A stretch of 33,141 bases of DNA from JBKECO01 sp047974745 (lineage in GTDB: Bacteria > Bacillota > Clostridia > Lachnospirales > Lachnospiraceae). The number at the start of each line of letters is the position of its first letter. Positions within the stretch are counted from its first letter, which is position 1. Positions 16,401 through 23,373 of this stretch are shown here, piece by piece. The position numbers and the translations under genes are program-made. The notes beneath the pieces are model-generated. The model made no database searches, was not told where the DNA came from, and worked only from the letters and a program-made list of their open reading frames with translations. The stretch covers positions 1 to 33,141 of the forward strand of contig JBKECO010000036.1 of the NCBI GenBank assembly GCA_047974745.1. The letters are read 5' to 3'.

Positions 16401-17040
16401 CTTTGGTGGAGACGGATGGGCTTATGATATCGGTTATGGCGGATTGGATCATGTTCTTGCTTCTGGTGAGAATGTGAATGTAATGGTATTTGATACAGAG
16501 ATGTATTCTAATACAGGCGGTCAGGCATCTAAGGCTTCTAACCTTGGAGAAGTTTGTCAGTTCGCTGCAGCTGGTAAAGATATCGGCAAGAAGAGTCTTT
16601 CTGAAATCGCAATGACTTATGGTTACGTATATGTAGCTCAGGTCGCACTTGGTGCAAATATGGCGAATACAGTGAAAGTCATCGCAGAAGCAGAAGCATA
16701 TGACGGACCTTCGCTGATCATTGGATACGCTCCATGTGAACTTCATGGTATCAAAGGCGGAATGAACCACTGCCAGACAGAGATGAAGAAAGCAGTTGCA
16801 TCAGGTTACTGGAACCTCTTCTCCTTCAACCCAGCTTTAAAGGCAGAAGGAAAGAATCCATTCACACTGACAAGTAAACCTGGAGATGGAACATATCAGG
16901 AATTCCTGGGCAACGAGACACGTTATACTCGTCTGGAAAGAGCATTCCCAGAACGTGCTGACAAATTGTTCAATGAATCAGAGCAGGCTGCAAAAGACAG
17001 ATATGAGCATTTATTAAGACTGGTTGAGTTATACAAATAG
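13495..17040 (+). CDS. nifJ: Pyruvate:ferredoxin (flavodoxin) oxidoreductase
   Basis: Encodes 1181 residues from the ATG at 13495 with AAGGAGGAAAATCATA upstream; a frame opening at 13384 has no such site. This is the single-chain homodimeric type of about 1170-1190 residues. It oxidises pyruvate with CoA to acetyl-CoA and CO2, passing electrons to ferredoxin, and is central to clostridial fermentation. Order: pyrimidine-binding domain (AIYPITPSSPMAD), gamma domain, a two-cluster ferredoxin domain (CIQCCQCSFVC and CMGCGECITVCP), then the TPP domain with CAGCAETSYGRL and GGDGWAYDIGYGG and the SNTGGQ motif. All cluster cysteines are present; the first binding block has an extra Cys and Ser for the usual Pro. 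It is monocistronic, with a terminator about 80 bases after the stop. Confidence 0.97.
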   Translation: MSRAKQSMDGNTAAAHVAYAFTDVAAIYPITPSSPMADAVDQWSVAGQENIFGNQVKVVEMQSEAGAAGAVHGSLTAGAMTTTFTASQGLLLMIPNMYKIAGEQLPCVFDVSARTVATQALNIFGDHSDVYSCRQTGFAMLCETNTQEVMDLSPVAHLATVEGRVPFLNFFDGFRTSHEIQKIEVWDYADFKEMINMDAVKAFRDHALNPEHPAMRGSHENGDIFFQHREACNTVYDELPAIVEKYMNKVNEKLGTNYGLFNYYGAEDAERVIVAMGSINDVTEEVIDYLVAKGEKVGLVKVRLYRPWVSDAFLKALPKTAKKVAVLDRTKEPGSLGEPLYIDIATTLREAGLNDIILTGGRYGLGSKDTPPSSVFALYKELEKDAPKSRFTLGIVDDVTNLSLPEVKPAPITSAEGTVECKFWGLGGDGTVGANKNSTKIIGDHTDKYIQAYFQYDSKKTGGVTISHLRFGDRPIKSPYYINQADFVACHNPSYVVKGFKMVQDVKPGGAFLINCQWTDEELDSKLNAAAKKYIADNNIQLYTINAIDKAIEIGMGKRTNTILQSAFFKLANVMPIDDAIDFMKSAAKKSYGKKGDAIVEMNYKAIDAGVDAIHKVEVPASWTNPAADPAAPELVGLPKTVALVKELLEPIALMDGDSLPVSAFADKADGQFEHGASQYERRGTAVMVPEWDPTKCIQCCQCSFVCSHATIRPFMLNEEEAKNAPEMIKLADTKPKASEYKFTISVTPLDCMGCGECITVCPVGAIEMQSQESQLYMQPAFDYLKENVRKKPNVPAATTVKGSQFNQPLLEFSGSCAGCAETSYGRLITQLFGESMYIANATGCSSIWGGPAATSPYVVNKDSLKGPAWANSLFEDNAEFGFGMQIGQKVLREQLMTKLEKAAELEETPDVAKAAIAKYFATKDDTTANREAVAELIPVLEEGVKAGCEISKDVLEKKDFLSKKSVWIFGGDGWAYDIGYGGLDHVLASGENVNVMVFDTEMYSNTGGQASKASNLGEVCQFAAAGKDIGKKSLSEIAMTYGYVYVAQVALGANMANTVKVIAEAEAYDGPSLIIGYAPCELHGIKGGMNHCQTEMKKAVASGYWNLFSFNPALKAEGKNPFTLTSKPGDGTYQEFLGNETRYTRLERAFPERADKLFNESEQAAKDRYEHLLRLVELYK

Positions 17041-17121
17041 GAGTTCTAGTCTAACAAGACTACATTTTAAAATGATTTCGACCATAAACGATTTCGTCCT
17101 AAGATGATCAGTACCTTAAAC

Positions 17122-17190
17122 AAAATCCATCCTCTATACATTCAAGAGAATAATCGCTTGGATTGTAGTAGGATGGATTTTCTTATTTCT
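17122..17190 (+). terminator. Rho-independent terminator after nifJ
   Basis: AAAATCCATCCT (17122-17133) pairs perfectly with AGGATGGATTTT (17170-17181) and is followed by CTTATTTCTT. The 36-base loop can extend the stem through partial pairing of CTATACA with TTGTAG. The other 250 bases between nifJ and the transposase remnant hold a weak TGCACG/CGTGCA pair at about 17296-17332 and nothing else clear. Confidence 0.75.
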
Positions 17191-17373
17191 TAGAAAGATA
17201 GTCCTGGGATATAAATAGTGTCTGCTGATTAATGTAAAAACCGGCTTTAATCCTTGATTTTGCGGATTTTCTCACTCATAAATAATATAATTAAGTGCAC
17301 GGTTTATGAAGAAATGAAACACTTTTTCGTGCAGTTTTCTCTAGAAAAGTATTCTTTTAGGAGTGAAAATTCA

Positions 17374-17620
17374 ATGTACAAATATACCGATAATACACAA
17401 AGCACCTTTCTTAGTTTCGACCTGCTAATGGGACTTCATATGAATCCGAACAATCAATGGATCCGAATGGCCGATGCCATTCCATGGGTGATCTTTGAAA
17501 GAAAACTTCAAAGAAAAGGAATCCAAAGATAAAAAAGATGATGATTATATGGATCCACCTGGAGGTAGTTCTTCAAATAGCGAATCTGAAACAGAAACTG
17601 ATAACATATCGATCTGCTGA
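17374..17620 (+). pseudogene. Decayed DDE transposase remnant (IS1182/IS5-like N-terminus and linker)
   Basis: From the ATG at 17374 (AGGAGTG upstream) the frame reads a typical transposase N-terminus: MYKYTDNTQSTFLSFD, a Pro-Asn-Asn-Gln-Trp-Ile-Arg block and ADAIPWVIFERK. At about 17510 the sense continues in the +1 frame as KEKESKDKKDDDYMDPPGG followed by Ser/Glu/Thr-rich text and a stop at 17618-17620, which matches the linker that precedes the catalytic core in such transposases. The catalytic DDE part is missing. So the copy has at least one internal deletion with frameshift and a lost C-terminus. It marks the left side of the AT-rich sugar-utilisation block. Confidence 0.65.
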
Positions 17621-17810
17621 AATGCAACCAGAAATGGTTTAGTCAGCAGACACTAAATATGGATTCGTATGGTTGGAGCCGTTGTAACTAGATGAAATGC
17701 CGTTTGAAGATCAGTAACGGAGACATAAAATACTTCTCTTAAATTCAATTGTATTATGTATAAATGAATCGCAGTACATATTGGAGAATTAGTGGTCAAT
17801 TTGATATCGA

Positions 17811-17990
17811 TTTGTCCGAAATTGTGAATGCTAGGCGTCTAATTTGAGTAATTTATAACTTGGACTGTCGTTTTGGACAAAAATTGATGTGTTGAGGACA
17901 AACTTGTCCAAATAAAGAAAAAAATTGGATATCAAGCACCTAAAAATCTTCAAGTTCATATTTTTTATGGAGCCATTTGCATTTTGGACG
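17811..17990 (+). promoter_or_regulatory. Cluster of GGACAA/TTGTCC sites upstream of the sugar operon
   Basis: TTTGTCC at 17811-17817, TTTTGGACAA at 17871-17880, the near-perfect palindrome GGACAA-AC-TTGTCC at 17896-17909 and TTTTGGACG at 17981-17989 are grouped within 180 bases. They lie 70-250 bases upstream of the operon promoter, where an AraC-type activator such as the YesN-like regulator encoded in the same block would bind. The rest of the 528-base gap (17621-18148) shows no gene I can support. Confidence 0.45.
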
Positions 17991-18056
17991 GATGCACTGC
18001 ATACTTTAAGATTGCAAATAGGTAGGATATTGTATCCCAATGGTAGGTTTTCTGAG

Positions 18057-18084
18057 TTGGAAAAAAGATATGGTCTGCTATAAT
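18057..18084 (+). promoter_or_regulatory. Extended -10 promoter of the sugar ABC operon
   Basis: TTGGAA at 18057-18062 and a perfect TATAAT at 18079-18084 are 16 bases apart, and TGC directly before TATAAT gives an extended -10 element. Transcription would start near 18091, about 58 bases before the binding-protein ATG at 18149. Confidence 0.65.
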
Positions 18085-18148
18085 TAATTTCATACAAACA
18101 TATGTTTTTATGCATTATGAAAACCAAGCAATCGAAGGGAGAAGAAAT

Positions 18149-19540
18149 ATGAAGAGAAAAAGTGTGGCACTAATATTAGCATTTGCTATGTTAGCAGGTC
18201 TACTTGGAGGATGTGGAAACGATGGTTCTAGTGTGGGCAGCGACCAGACAACACAAGTAGAAGAGGGCAATCAGTTAACAGAAAGCGATAGTTATGGAAC
18301 AACGGAAGCAATCGATACCTCTGAAAAAGAACCTATAGAAATGAGTGTTTTATGGTGGGGAAGCCAGTTGAGAAATGAAAGAACTCAGCAAATTCTTGAT
18401 ATGTATGCTGAAGAAAATAGTTATATTACATTTGATGGACAATTTTCAGATGATTATTTTACAAGGCTTGCAACCTTAGCAGCAGGACAAGCAATGCCAG
18501 ATGTGGTTCAGATGGTTTATGCGTATCTTCCACAATATGCTGGGGAAAATACCTTGATCGATTTAACACCTTATATTGAGGATGGGACAATTGATGTAAG
18601 TAATGTAGCAGAGAGTGTTTTGGCAACAGGAGAAATCGATGGTGGTATCTATGGAATTTGTAACGGAATTAATTCCTTGGCTCTTTTATACAACAACACA
18701 TTGTTGGAGGAAGCAGGTATTACCATTAACGATTATATGACTGTAGAGGAATTTAAAAATGTTTGTAGAGACGTTTATGAAAAAACAGGTTATAAAACGA
18801 GTTTAAGTTATGGTAGTAACGAGAATCAACAGTTTATGCAATTTATCGTTCGTTCGCAGGGACAACATTTATATGGCGTTGATGGAATGTTCGGCGTAGA
18901 AAGTGCAGATGCATTTCTTCCATTTTTCCAATTATACGAGGATGGGATAAAAGAAGGGTGGCAGTTGGACCCGAGCCTATATGTGGAACGAGTTCGAGGA
19001 CAGGTACAAGAAGATCCTATGGTATATGGAAGCAGTCCCGAGAATATGTCTTGGTGTGGATTCTACTCTTCTAATCAGTTAGCATCTATGCAAGCAGCAG
19101 CTCCAGAAGGAACAGATATCGGTATTACCACTTACCCCTCCGACGATGCTAAGAAATCTCTTTGGTTGAATCCAAGCCAATTTTTCTCAATAAGCACCAA
19201 TAGTGAGAATCCAGAGGAAGCAGCTGGACTAATTAACTATATTACCAATTCTATTGAATGCAACAATGTATTGTTGGGAGAAAGAGGAGTACCGATCTCT
19301 AGTGTAGTTGCGGAAACTATTGCAGAAAATCAATCTGCAGACGATCAGGAAGTGGTTTCATATATAAATAATGTTGTAACTCCAAATAGTAGTACAATCG
19401 ATGCCCCATTGCCAAGTGCTTCAAGTGAAGTTATGAGTCTGTTAGATTCTATCACTGAAAAAGTATTGTATGGTCAATTAACAGCACAGGAAGCAGCAGA
19501 CCAATATTATGAACAAGGTAATGCGATTCTAGCAGAATAG
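18149..19540 (+). CDS. CUT1 sugar ABC transporter substrate-binding lipoprotein
   Basis: Encodes 463 residues from the ATG at 18149 (GAAGGGAGAAG upstream); an in-frame ATG at 18110 is too early for a signal peptide. The N-terminus MKRKSVALILAFAMLAGLLG then Gly-Cys is a lipoprotein signal with Cys22 as the lipid site. Residues about 30-65 are a Ser/Thr/Glu-rich linker. The rest is the family 1 extracellular sugar-binding fold (PIEMSVLWWGSQLRNE, then DYFTRLATLAAGQAMPDVVQ). It would capture an oligosaccharide for the two permeases that follow. The permeases begin 234 bases later, beyond a nested hairpin, and the operon holds no ATPase, so a shared MsmX-type ATPase encoded elsewhere is expected. 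Confidence 0.92.
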   Translation: MKRKSVALILAFAMLAGLLGGCGNDGSSVGSDQTTQVEEGNQLTESDSYGTTEAIDTSEKEPIEMSVLWWGSQLRNERTQQILDMYAEENSYITFDGQFSDDYFTRLATLAAGQAMPDVVQMVYAYLPQYAGENTLIDLTPYIEDGTIDVSNVAESVLATGEIDGGIYGICNGINSLALLYNNTLLEEAGITINDYMTVEEFKNVCRDVYEKTGYKTSLSYGSNENQQFMQFIVRSQGQHLYGVDGMFGVESADAFLPFFQLYEDGIKEGWQLDPSLYVERVRGQVQEDPMVYGSSPENMSWCGFYSSNQLASMQAAAPEGTDIGITTYPSDDAKKSLWLNPSQFFSISTNSENPEEAAGLINYITNSIECNNVLLGERGVPISSVVAETIAENQSADDQEVVSYINNVVTPNSSTIDAPLPSASSEVMSLLDSITEKVLYGQLTAQEAADQYYEQGNAILAE

Positions 19541-19561
19541 AAATGCTACTCATTGCAAACA

Positions 19562-19624
19562 AGTGTGAAAAGGAATTCTAAAATCAATAATATACATTGA
19601 TTAGTAATGTTCAAATTTCACACT
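19562..19624 (+). other. Nested hairpins between binding protein and permease genes
   Basis: The outer stem pairs AGTGTGAAA (19562-19570) with TTTCACACT (19616-19624). The inner stem pairs AATCAAT (19582-19588) with ATTGATT (19596-19602). No T run follows. Structures in this position commonly stabilise the binding-protein mRNA and lower expression of the permeases; that role is inferred here. Confidence 0.5.
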
Positions 19625-19637
19625 GGAGGAGGCATAA

Positions 19638-19697
19638 GTGAAGGCTTCATCTAAAAGTTTGTATTTACCACAAGAAACGGTATGTTTTGAAACATGA
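19638..19697 (+). CDS. Possible 19-residue leader peptide
   Basis: A GTG at 19638 follows the strong site GGAGGAGG (19625-19632), right after the hairpin, and the frame runs 19 codons to TGA at 19695-19697 (VKASSKSLYLPQETVCFET). I recognise no family. It may be a leader peptide, or the remains of an earlier permease start that was lost by change, since the real permease start comes 78 bases later with a weaker site. Short length keeps confidence low. Confidence 0.25.
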   Translation: MKASSKSLYLPQETVCFET

Positions 19698-19774
19698 ATA
19701 GTAGATTAATGTTGAGTCATTGCAGGTAAATTGTAATGGCTCAATTATTTCATAAGCTAGAAAGGACGACCTCT

Positions 19775-20668
19775 ATGAAGAAGATAAAAAGTTTCGTTTT
19801 GAAAGAAAATATTTCCGGGATTTTCTTTGTAATGCCTTTTATTATTGGACTGTTTTTATTTTTGATTGTTCCATTGGGCATATCACTTTACTATGCATTT
19901 TGTGATTATAATATTTTGTCTCCGGCAGTTTTTACTGGATTAGAAAATTTTAAAAAAATACTTGGTGATGAATTATTCTGGAAATCTCTCGGTGTTACAA
20001 TATTTTATACAGTGGTTTCTGTTCCTCTAAAACTCACCTTTGCATTGCTAGTTGCTATGTTGTTTTTGAAAACATCAAAAATGTCTGCCGTTTATCGTGC
20101 AGTGTACTATCTACCTTCTATTATTGGTGGCTCTGTTGCTGTGGCTGTTTTATGGAAAAGAATGTTTGCAACAGATGGAACGATCAACCAAATTTTACAT
20201 GCAATTGGGGTAGATAGTACCATTTCTTGGTTAGGAGATACAAACACAGCGATTTGGACGTTGGTGCTGTTAAGTGTATGGCAATTCGGCTCATCCATGC
20301 TCATTTTTTTAGCATCCCTTAAGCAAATTCCACAGTCATATTATGAAGCGACTATGGTAGATGGTGCTGGGAAATGGAGACAGTTTTTTAGTATTACATT
20401 TCCACTTTTAACTCCAACTATTTTTTTTAATTTAGTTATGCAAGTAATTTATGGGCTTTTAGCATATACTCAATGCTTTATTATTACACAGGGAAAACCT
20501 TTAAATTCCACATTATTTTATATGGTTCATATGTACAATCAAAGTTTTGTATATTATAAGGCAGGGTATGGTGCCGCCTTAGCATGGGTGATGATATTGG
20601 TTGTTGGCATGTTTACAGCATTTTTATTTGCAACAAAGAAAAAATGGGTCTATGATGGGGGAGTTTAA
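19775..20668 (+). CDS. CUT1 sugar ABC transporter permease (MalF/UgpA type)
   Basis: Encodes 297 residues from the ATG at 19775, preceded by GAAAGGACGACCTCT; an in-frame ATG at 19736 lacks a site. Six hydrophobic segments are seen, the first at about residues 14-38 (ISGIFFVMPFIIGLFLFLIV). The EAA loop that docks the ATPase is EATMVDGAGKWRQFF at about 191-205. The stop TAA is followed directly by the ATG of the second permease (TAAATG), so the two are made together and should form a heterodimeric channel. Substrate cannot be read from the permease; the neighbouring GH2 enzyme points to a uronate-containing oligosaccharide. Confidence 0.93.
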   Translation: MKKIKSFVLKENISGIFFVMPFIIGLFLFLIVPLGISLYYAFCDYNILSPAVFTGLENFKKILGDELFWKSLGVTIFYTVVSVPLKLTFALLVAMLFLKTSKMSAVYRAVYYLPSIIGGSVAVAVLWKRMFATDGTINQILHAIGVDSTISWLGDTNTAIWTLVLLSVWQFGSSMLIFLASLKQIPQSYYEATMVDGAGKWRQFFSITFPLLTPTIFFNLVMQVIYGLLAYTQCFIITQGKPLNSTLFYMVHMYNQSFVYYKAGYGAALAWVMILVVGMFTAFLFATKKKWVYDGGV

Positions 20669-21508
20669 ATGAATAAAAAAATAAAGAGTATAGTATATAA
20701 TGTATTAGTTGCTGTGATTGGATTTATTATGATTTACCCGCTTTTATGGATGGTTATGAGCTCCTTTAAGGAAACTAATACCATATTTTTAACCGCTAGT
20801 TCCTTAATTCCTGAGAAATTCACCTTTTCAAATTATGTAACTGGATGGAAGGGCTTCGCCAAAATAGGTTTTGGGACTTTTTTTAAGAACTCAGCTTTTA
20901 TCTCGGTAATCGCAACCTTTGGTACGGTAATTTCATCTTCTTTAGTAGCATTTGGATTATCTAGATGTCGGTTTCGTGGAAGAAAGGTTTTATTTACAGC
21001 TGTTTTACTTACGATGATGGTACCTTCTCAAGTTATCATGGTACCGCAATATATTTGGTATCAAAAACTTGGTTGGGTGGGCACCTATCTTCCATTAATT
21101 GTACCTTATTTTTTTGCCATCCAGGGTTTTTTTGTTTATATGATTTATAATTTTCTGGAAGGGATACCAAAGGAACTTGATGAAGCAGCAAAGATTGACG
21201 GATGCTCTTTTTATGGTGTTTATGTTAAAGTTGCAATGCCCCTTGCAGTTCCATCATTAGTGACTACTGGAATTTTTTCCTTTATTTGGAGATGGGACGA
21301 TTTTATGTCTGCTTTACTTTATATAGACAAGGCTGCAAAATATCCCGTATCATTGGCATTAAAATTATTTGCGGATCCAGCTTCCACATCTGATTATGGG
21401 GCTATGTTTGCGATGTCAACCCTGTCAATCCTACCAATTTTAATTATATTTATGTTCTTTCAAAAATATCTGGTAGACGGTGTTGCTACATCAGGATTAA
21501 AAGGATGA
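20669..21508 (+). CDS. CUT1 sugar ABC transporter permease (MalG/UgpE type)
   Basis: Encodes 279 residues with six hydrophobic segments and an N-terminus (SIVYNVLVAVIGFIMIYPLL, then WMVMSSFKE) typical of the second CUT1 permease. The EAA loop is visible as DEAAKIDGCSFYGVYVKVAM at about residues 171-190. It starts directly after the stop of the first permease and ends 41 bases before the GH2 gene, so the transporter and the glycosidase form one operon. The GGGGGAG before its ATG lies inside the end of the first permease. Confidence 0.93.
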   Translation: MNKKIKSIVYNVLVAVIGFIMIYPLLWMVMSSFKETNTIFLTASSLIPEKFTFSNYVTGWKGFAKIGFGTFFKNSAFISVIATFGTVISSSLVAFGLSRCRFRGRKVLFTAVLLTMMVPSQVIMVPQYIWYQKLGWVGTYLPLIVPYFFAIQGFFVYMIYNFLEGIPKELDEAAKIDGCSFYGVYVKVAMPLAVPSLVTTGIFSFIWRWDDFMSALLYIDKAAKYPVSLALKLFADPASTSDYGAMFAMSTLSILPILIIFMFFQKYLVDGVATSGLKG

Positions 21509-21549
21509 ATATATAGCGCTAACAATAATGCGCGGAAATGGAGAAAAAT

Positions 21550-23232
21550 ATGCTTAGAACATTTGAAAATCATGAGATACGAGATGAAATAGAATTATCC
21601 GGAAAATTATGGAATTTAACACTTTTGGAAGAAGAATATAAAAGCAAAGAATTAAAAGCAATGGTACCTGGTTGTGTGGAAAGCATTCCTGGATTAGAAA
21701 ATTATAGAGGATGGGTTTCTTTCGAAACTTCATTCGAAGCGGAAGGGAATGTGCGATTAGAGTTTAAAGGAGTAAGCCACTATGCTAAAGTATTTATTGA
21801 TGAAATAGAAGTAGCAGACCATTATGGTTCTTATACCCCCTTTGATGTTTGTATCCGAGACTTGGCAAGTGGTTGGCATTCCTTGAAAGTTATGGTAGAC
21901 AATGAATTTCGAGAGGAATATGCTCTGGACATGCCGAATGACTATATGTCCTATGGCGGCATCTCTAGAGGAGTTGTCCTTGAAAAATTACCAGATGTTT
22001 ATATTAAATATGCACACTTTACACCAATTTGTGAAAAAGATGGAACTTGGAGTGGAAGAGCAGAGATTGTTTGCCATAATTTATTGAATAGTGAATTTAA
22101 GGGAACGTTAAAGCTTAACATAGCCGACCAAGAAGTTTGTTGTGAAGAATATAATTTTACTTCAGGCGAAAACAAAATTTGCATTCACAATCTTAAATTT
22201 TCAAATGTTTCACCTTGGAGCATGGAAGTGCCGACTCTTTATATGATGAAAGTATTGTTGATGCATAATGAAAAAATGATTGATGACTGGATGGACCGTA
22301 TCGGATTTCGTACTATAGAGGTGTACGGAAGACAAGTATTACTAAACGGAAGACCAATAAGAATCAAAGGTTTCTGCCGTCATGAGGATCACCCGCACTA
22401 TGGTTGCGCATTGCCCGTAGAAGCTATTTCTTATGACTTGCAATTGATCAAGGATATGGGTGGTAATTCTATAAGAACTTCTCACTACCCCAATGATGAA
22501 TTATTCTTAGATCTATGTGATGAAATGGGAATTTTAGTCTGGGAAGAAAATCATGCAAGAGGAATCATCAGTGAAAAAATGGAAAATCCATATTTTGAAC
22601 CTCAATGTGAACAAGTAATACGAGAAATGATTACCTGTCACTATAATCATCCCTCCATTTATATTTGGGGAATTTTAAATGAGTGTGGAAGTGACACTGA
22701 ATATGGCAGAAGTTGCTATAAAGCTCAGTATGAGTTGATACGTTCCTTAGATTCAAGTAGGCCAACAAGTTCTGCATCTTGTAGGTTTCAAATTGATATC
22801 TGTCAGGATCTTCCAGACATTTGTTCTTGGAATATTTATCCCTATTGGTACGAACAAAAAACAGCAGCTAATATGGCTCATGAATTGCAAGAATGGGTAG
22901 AAACTAATGGTGGGCAAGGAAAACCATTCTTAATCACCGAAATTGGTGCGGGGGGGATTTATGGATTTCGCGATCCAGCACATGATATATGGAGTGAAGA
23001 ACTACAAGCTGAAATCATAAGAAAACAATTGGATGAAATATTTGCACTTCATGATTGTATTGGATTGTATATATGGCAGTTTTGCGATGTAAGGGTAAGT
23101 CGCCTTGAATGGGGATTGGTCCGTCCAAGAAGTCGCAATAATAAAGGAATGGTAGATGAATATCGAAGACCAAAAATGGCTTACTATGATGTGAAAAAAA
23201 TATTTGGTGAGTTATCAAATTATCTGGATTGA
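21550..23232 (+). CDS. Glycoside hydrolase family 2 enzyme, probable beta-glucuronidase
   Basis: Encodes 560 residues from the ATG at 21550 (GGAG six bases upstream); an in-frame ATG at 21538 would add 4 residues. Order: jelly-roll domain with GWVSFETSF and YGGISRGVVLEKL, immunoglobulin-like domain, then a TIM barrel from about residue 262. The acid/base is Glu378 in GILNECGSD and the nucleophile Glu464 in LITEIGAGG. The stretch RNNKGMVDEYRRPK carries Asn530-x-Lys532, the motif by which beta-glucuronidases bind the uronate carboxylate (Asn566/Lys568 in E. coli GUS). No signal peptide is seen, so it works in the cytoplasm on imported glycans. The segment after WEENHARGI is short, so it lacks a long loop 1. 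Beta-galacturonidase or another uronidase is the main alternative. Confidence 0.85.
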   Translation: MLRTFENHEIRDEIELSGKLWNLTLLEEEYKSKELKAMVPGCVESIPGLENYRGWVSFETSFEAEGNVRLEFKGVSHYAKVFIDEIEVADHYGSYTPFDVCIRDLASGWHSLKVMVDNEFREEYALDMPNDYMSYGGISRGVVLEKLPDVYIKYAHFTPICEKDGTWSGRAEIVCHNLLNSEFKGTLKLNIADQEVCCEEYNFTSGENKICIHNLKFSNVSPWSMEVPTLYMMKVLLMHNEKMIDDWMDRIGFRTIEVYGRQVLLNGRPIRIKGFCRHEDHPHYGCALPVEAISYDLQLIKDMGGNSIRTSHYPNDELFLDLCDEMGILVWEENHARGIISEKMENPYFEPQCEQVIREMITCHYNHPSIYIWGILNECGSDTEYGRSCYKAQYELIRSLDSSRPTSSASCRFQIDICQDLPDICSWNIYPYWYEQKTAANMAHELQEWVETNGGQGKPFLITEIGAGGIYGFRDPAHDIWSEELQAEIIRKQLDEIFALHDCIGLYIWQFCDVRVSRLEWGLVRPRSRNNKGMVDEYRRPKMAYYDVKKIFGELSNYLD

Positions 23233-23242
23233 AGTATGACAA

Positions 23243-23297
23243 AATAGTTGTAATTTTACTGAACTTAGTCCGGATGTCATTACTATTCACAACTATT
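23243..23297 (+). other. 9-bp stem between the GH2 and histidine kinase genes
   Basis: AATAGTTGT (23243-23251) pairs with ACAACTATT (23289-23297) around a 37-base loop, with no T run after it. It is followed by an extended -10 element TGCTATAAA at 23335-23342 with no good -35 box, which may give the kinase-regulator pair its own promoter. Both are weak calls. Confidence 0.3.
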
Positions 23298-23373
23298 CCA
23301 GAAGTGTGTTAATCGTGATTGATCGCAAACTTTTGCTATAAAACAGGTTGAAGTCGGAGGAGGTTACAGCTAT

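Noticed and set aside
15915..16770. Two long minus-strand frames inside nifJ (156 and 151 codons)
   Set aside because: They are antisense shadows of the strongly biased codons of nifJ and lack starts with ribosome sites.
17831..18127. 98-codon open frame on the minus strand
   Set aside because: It runs opposite to the sugar operon, across its operator cluster and promoter, has no ribosome site, and reads as AT-rich chance sequence.
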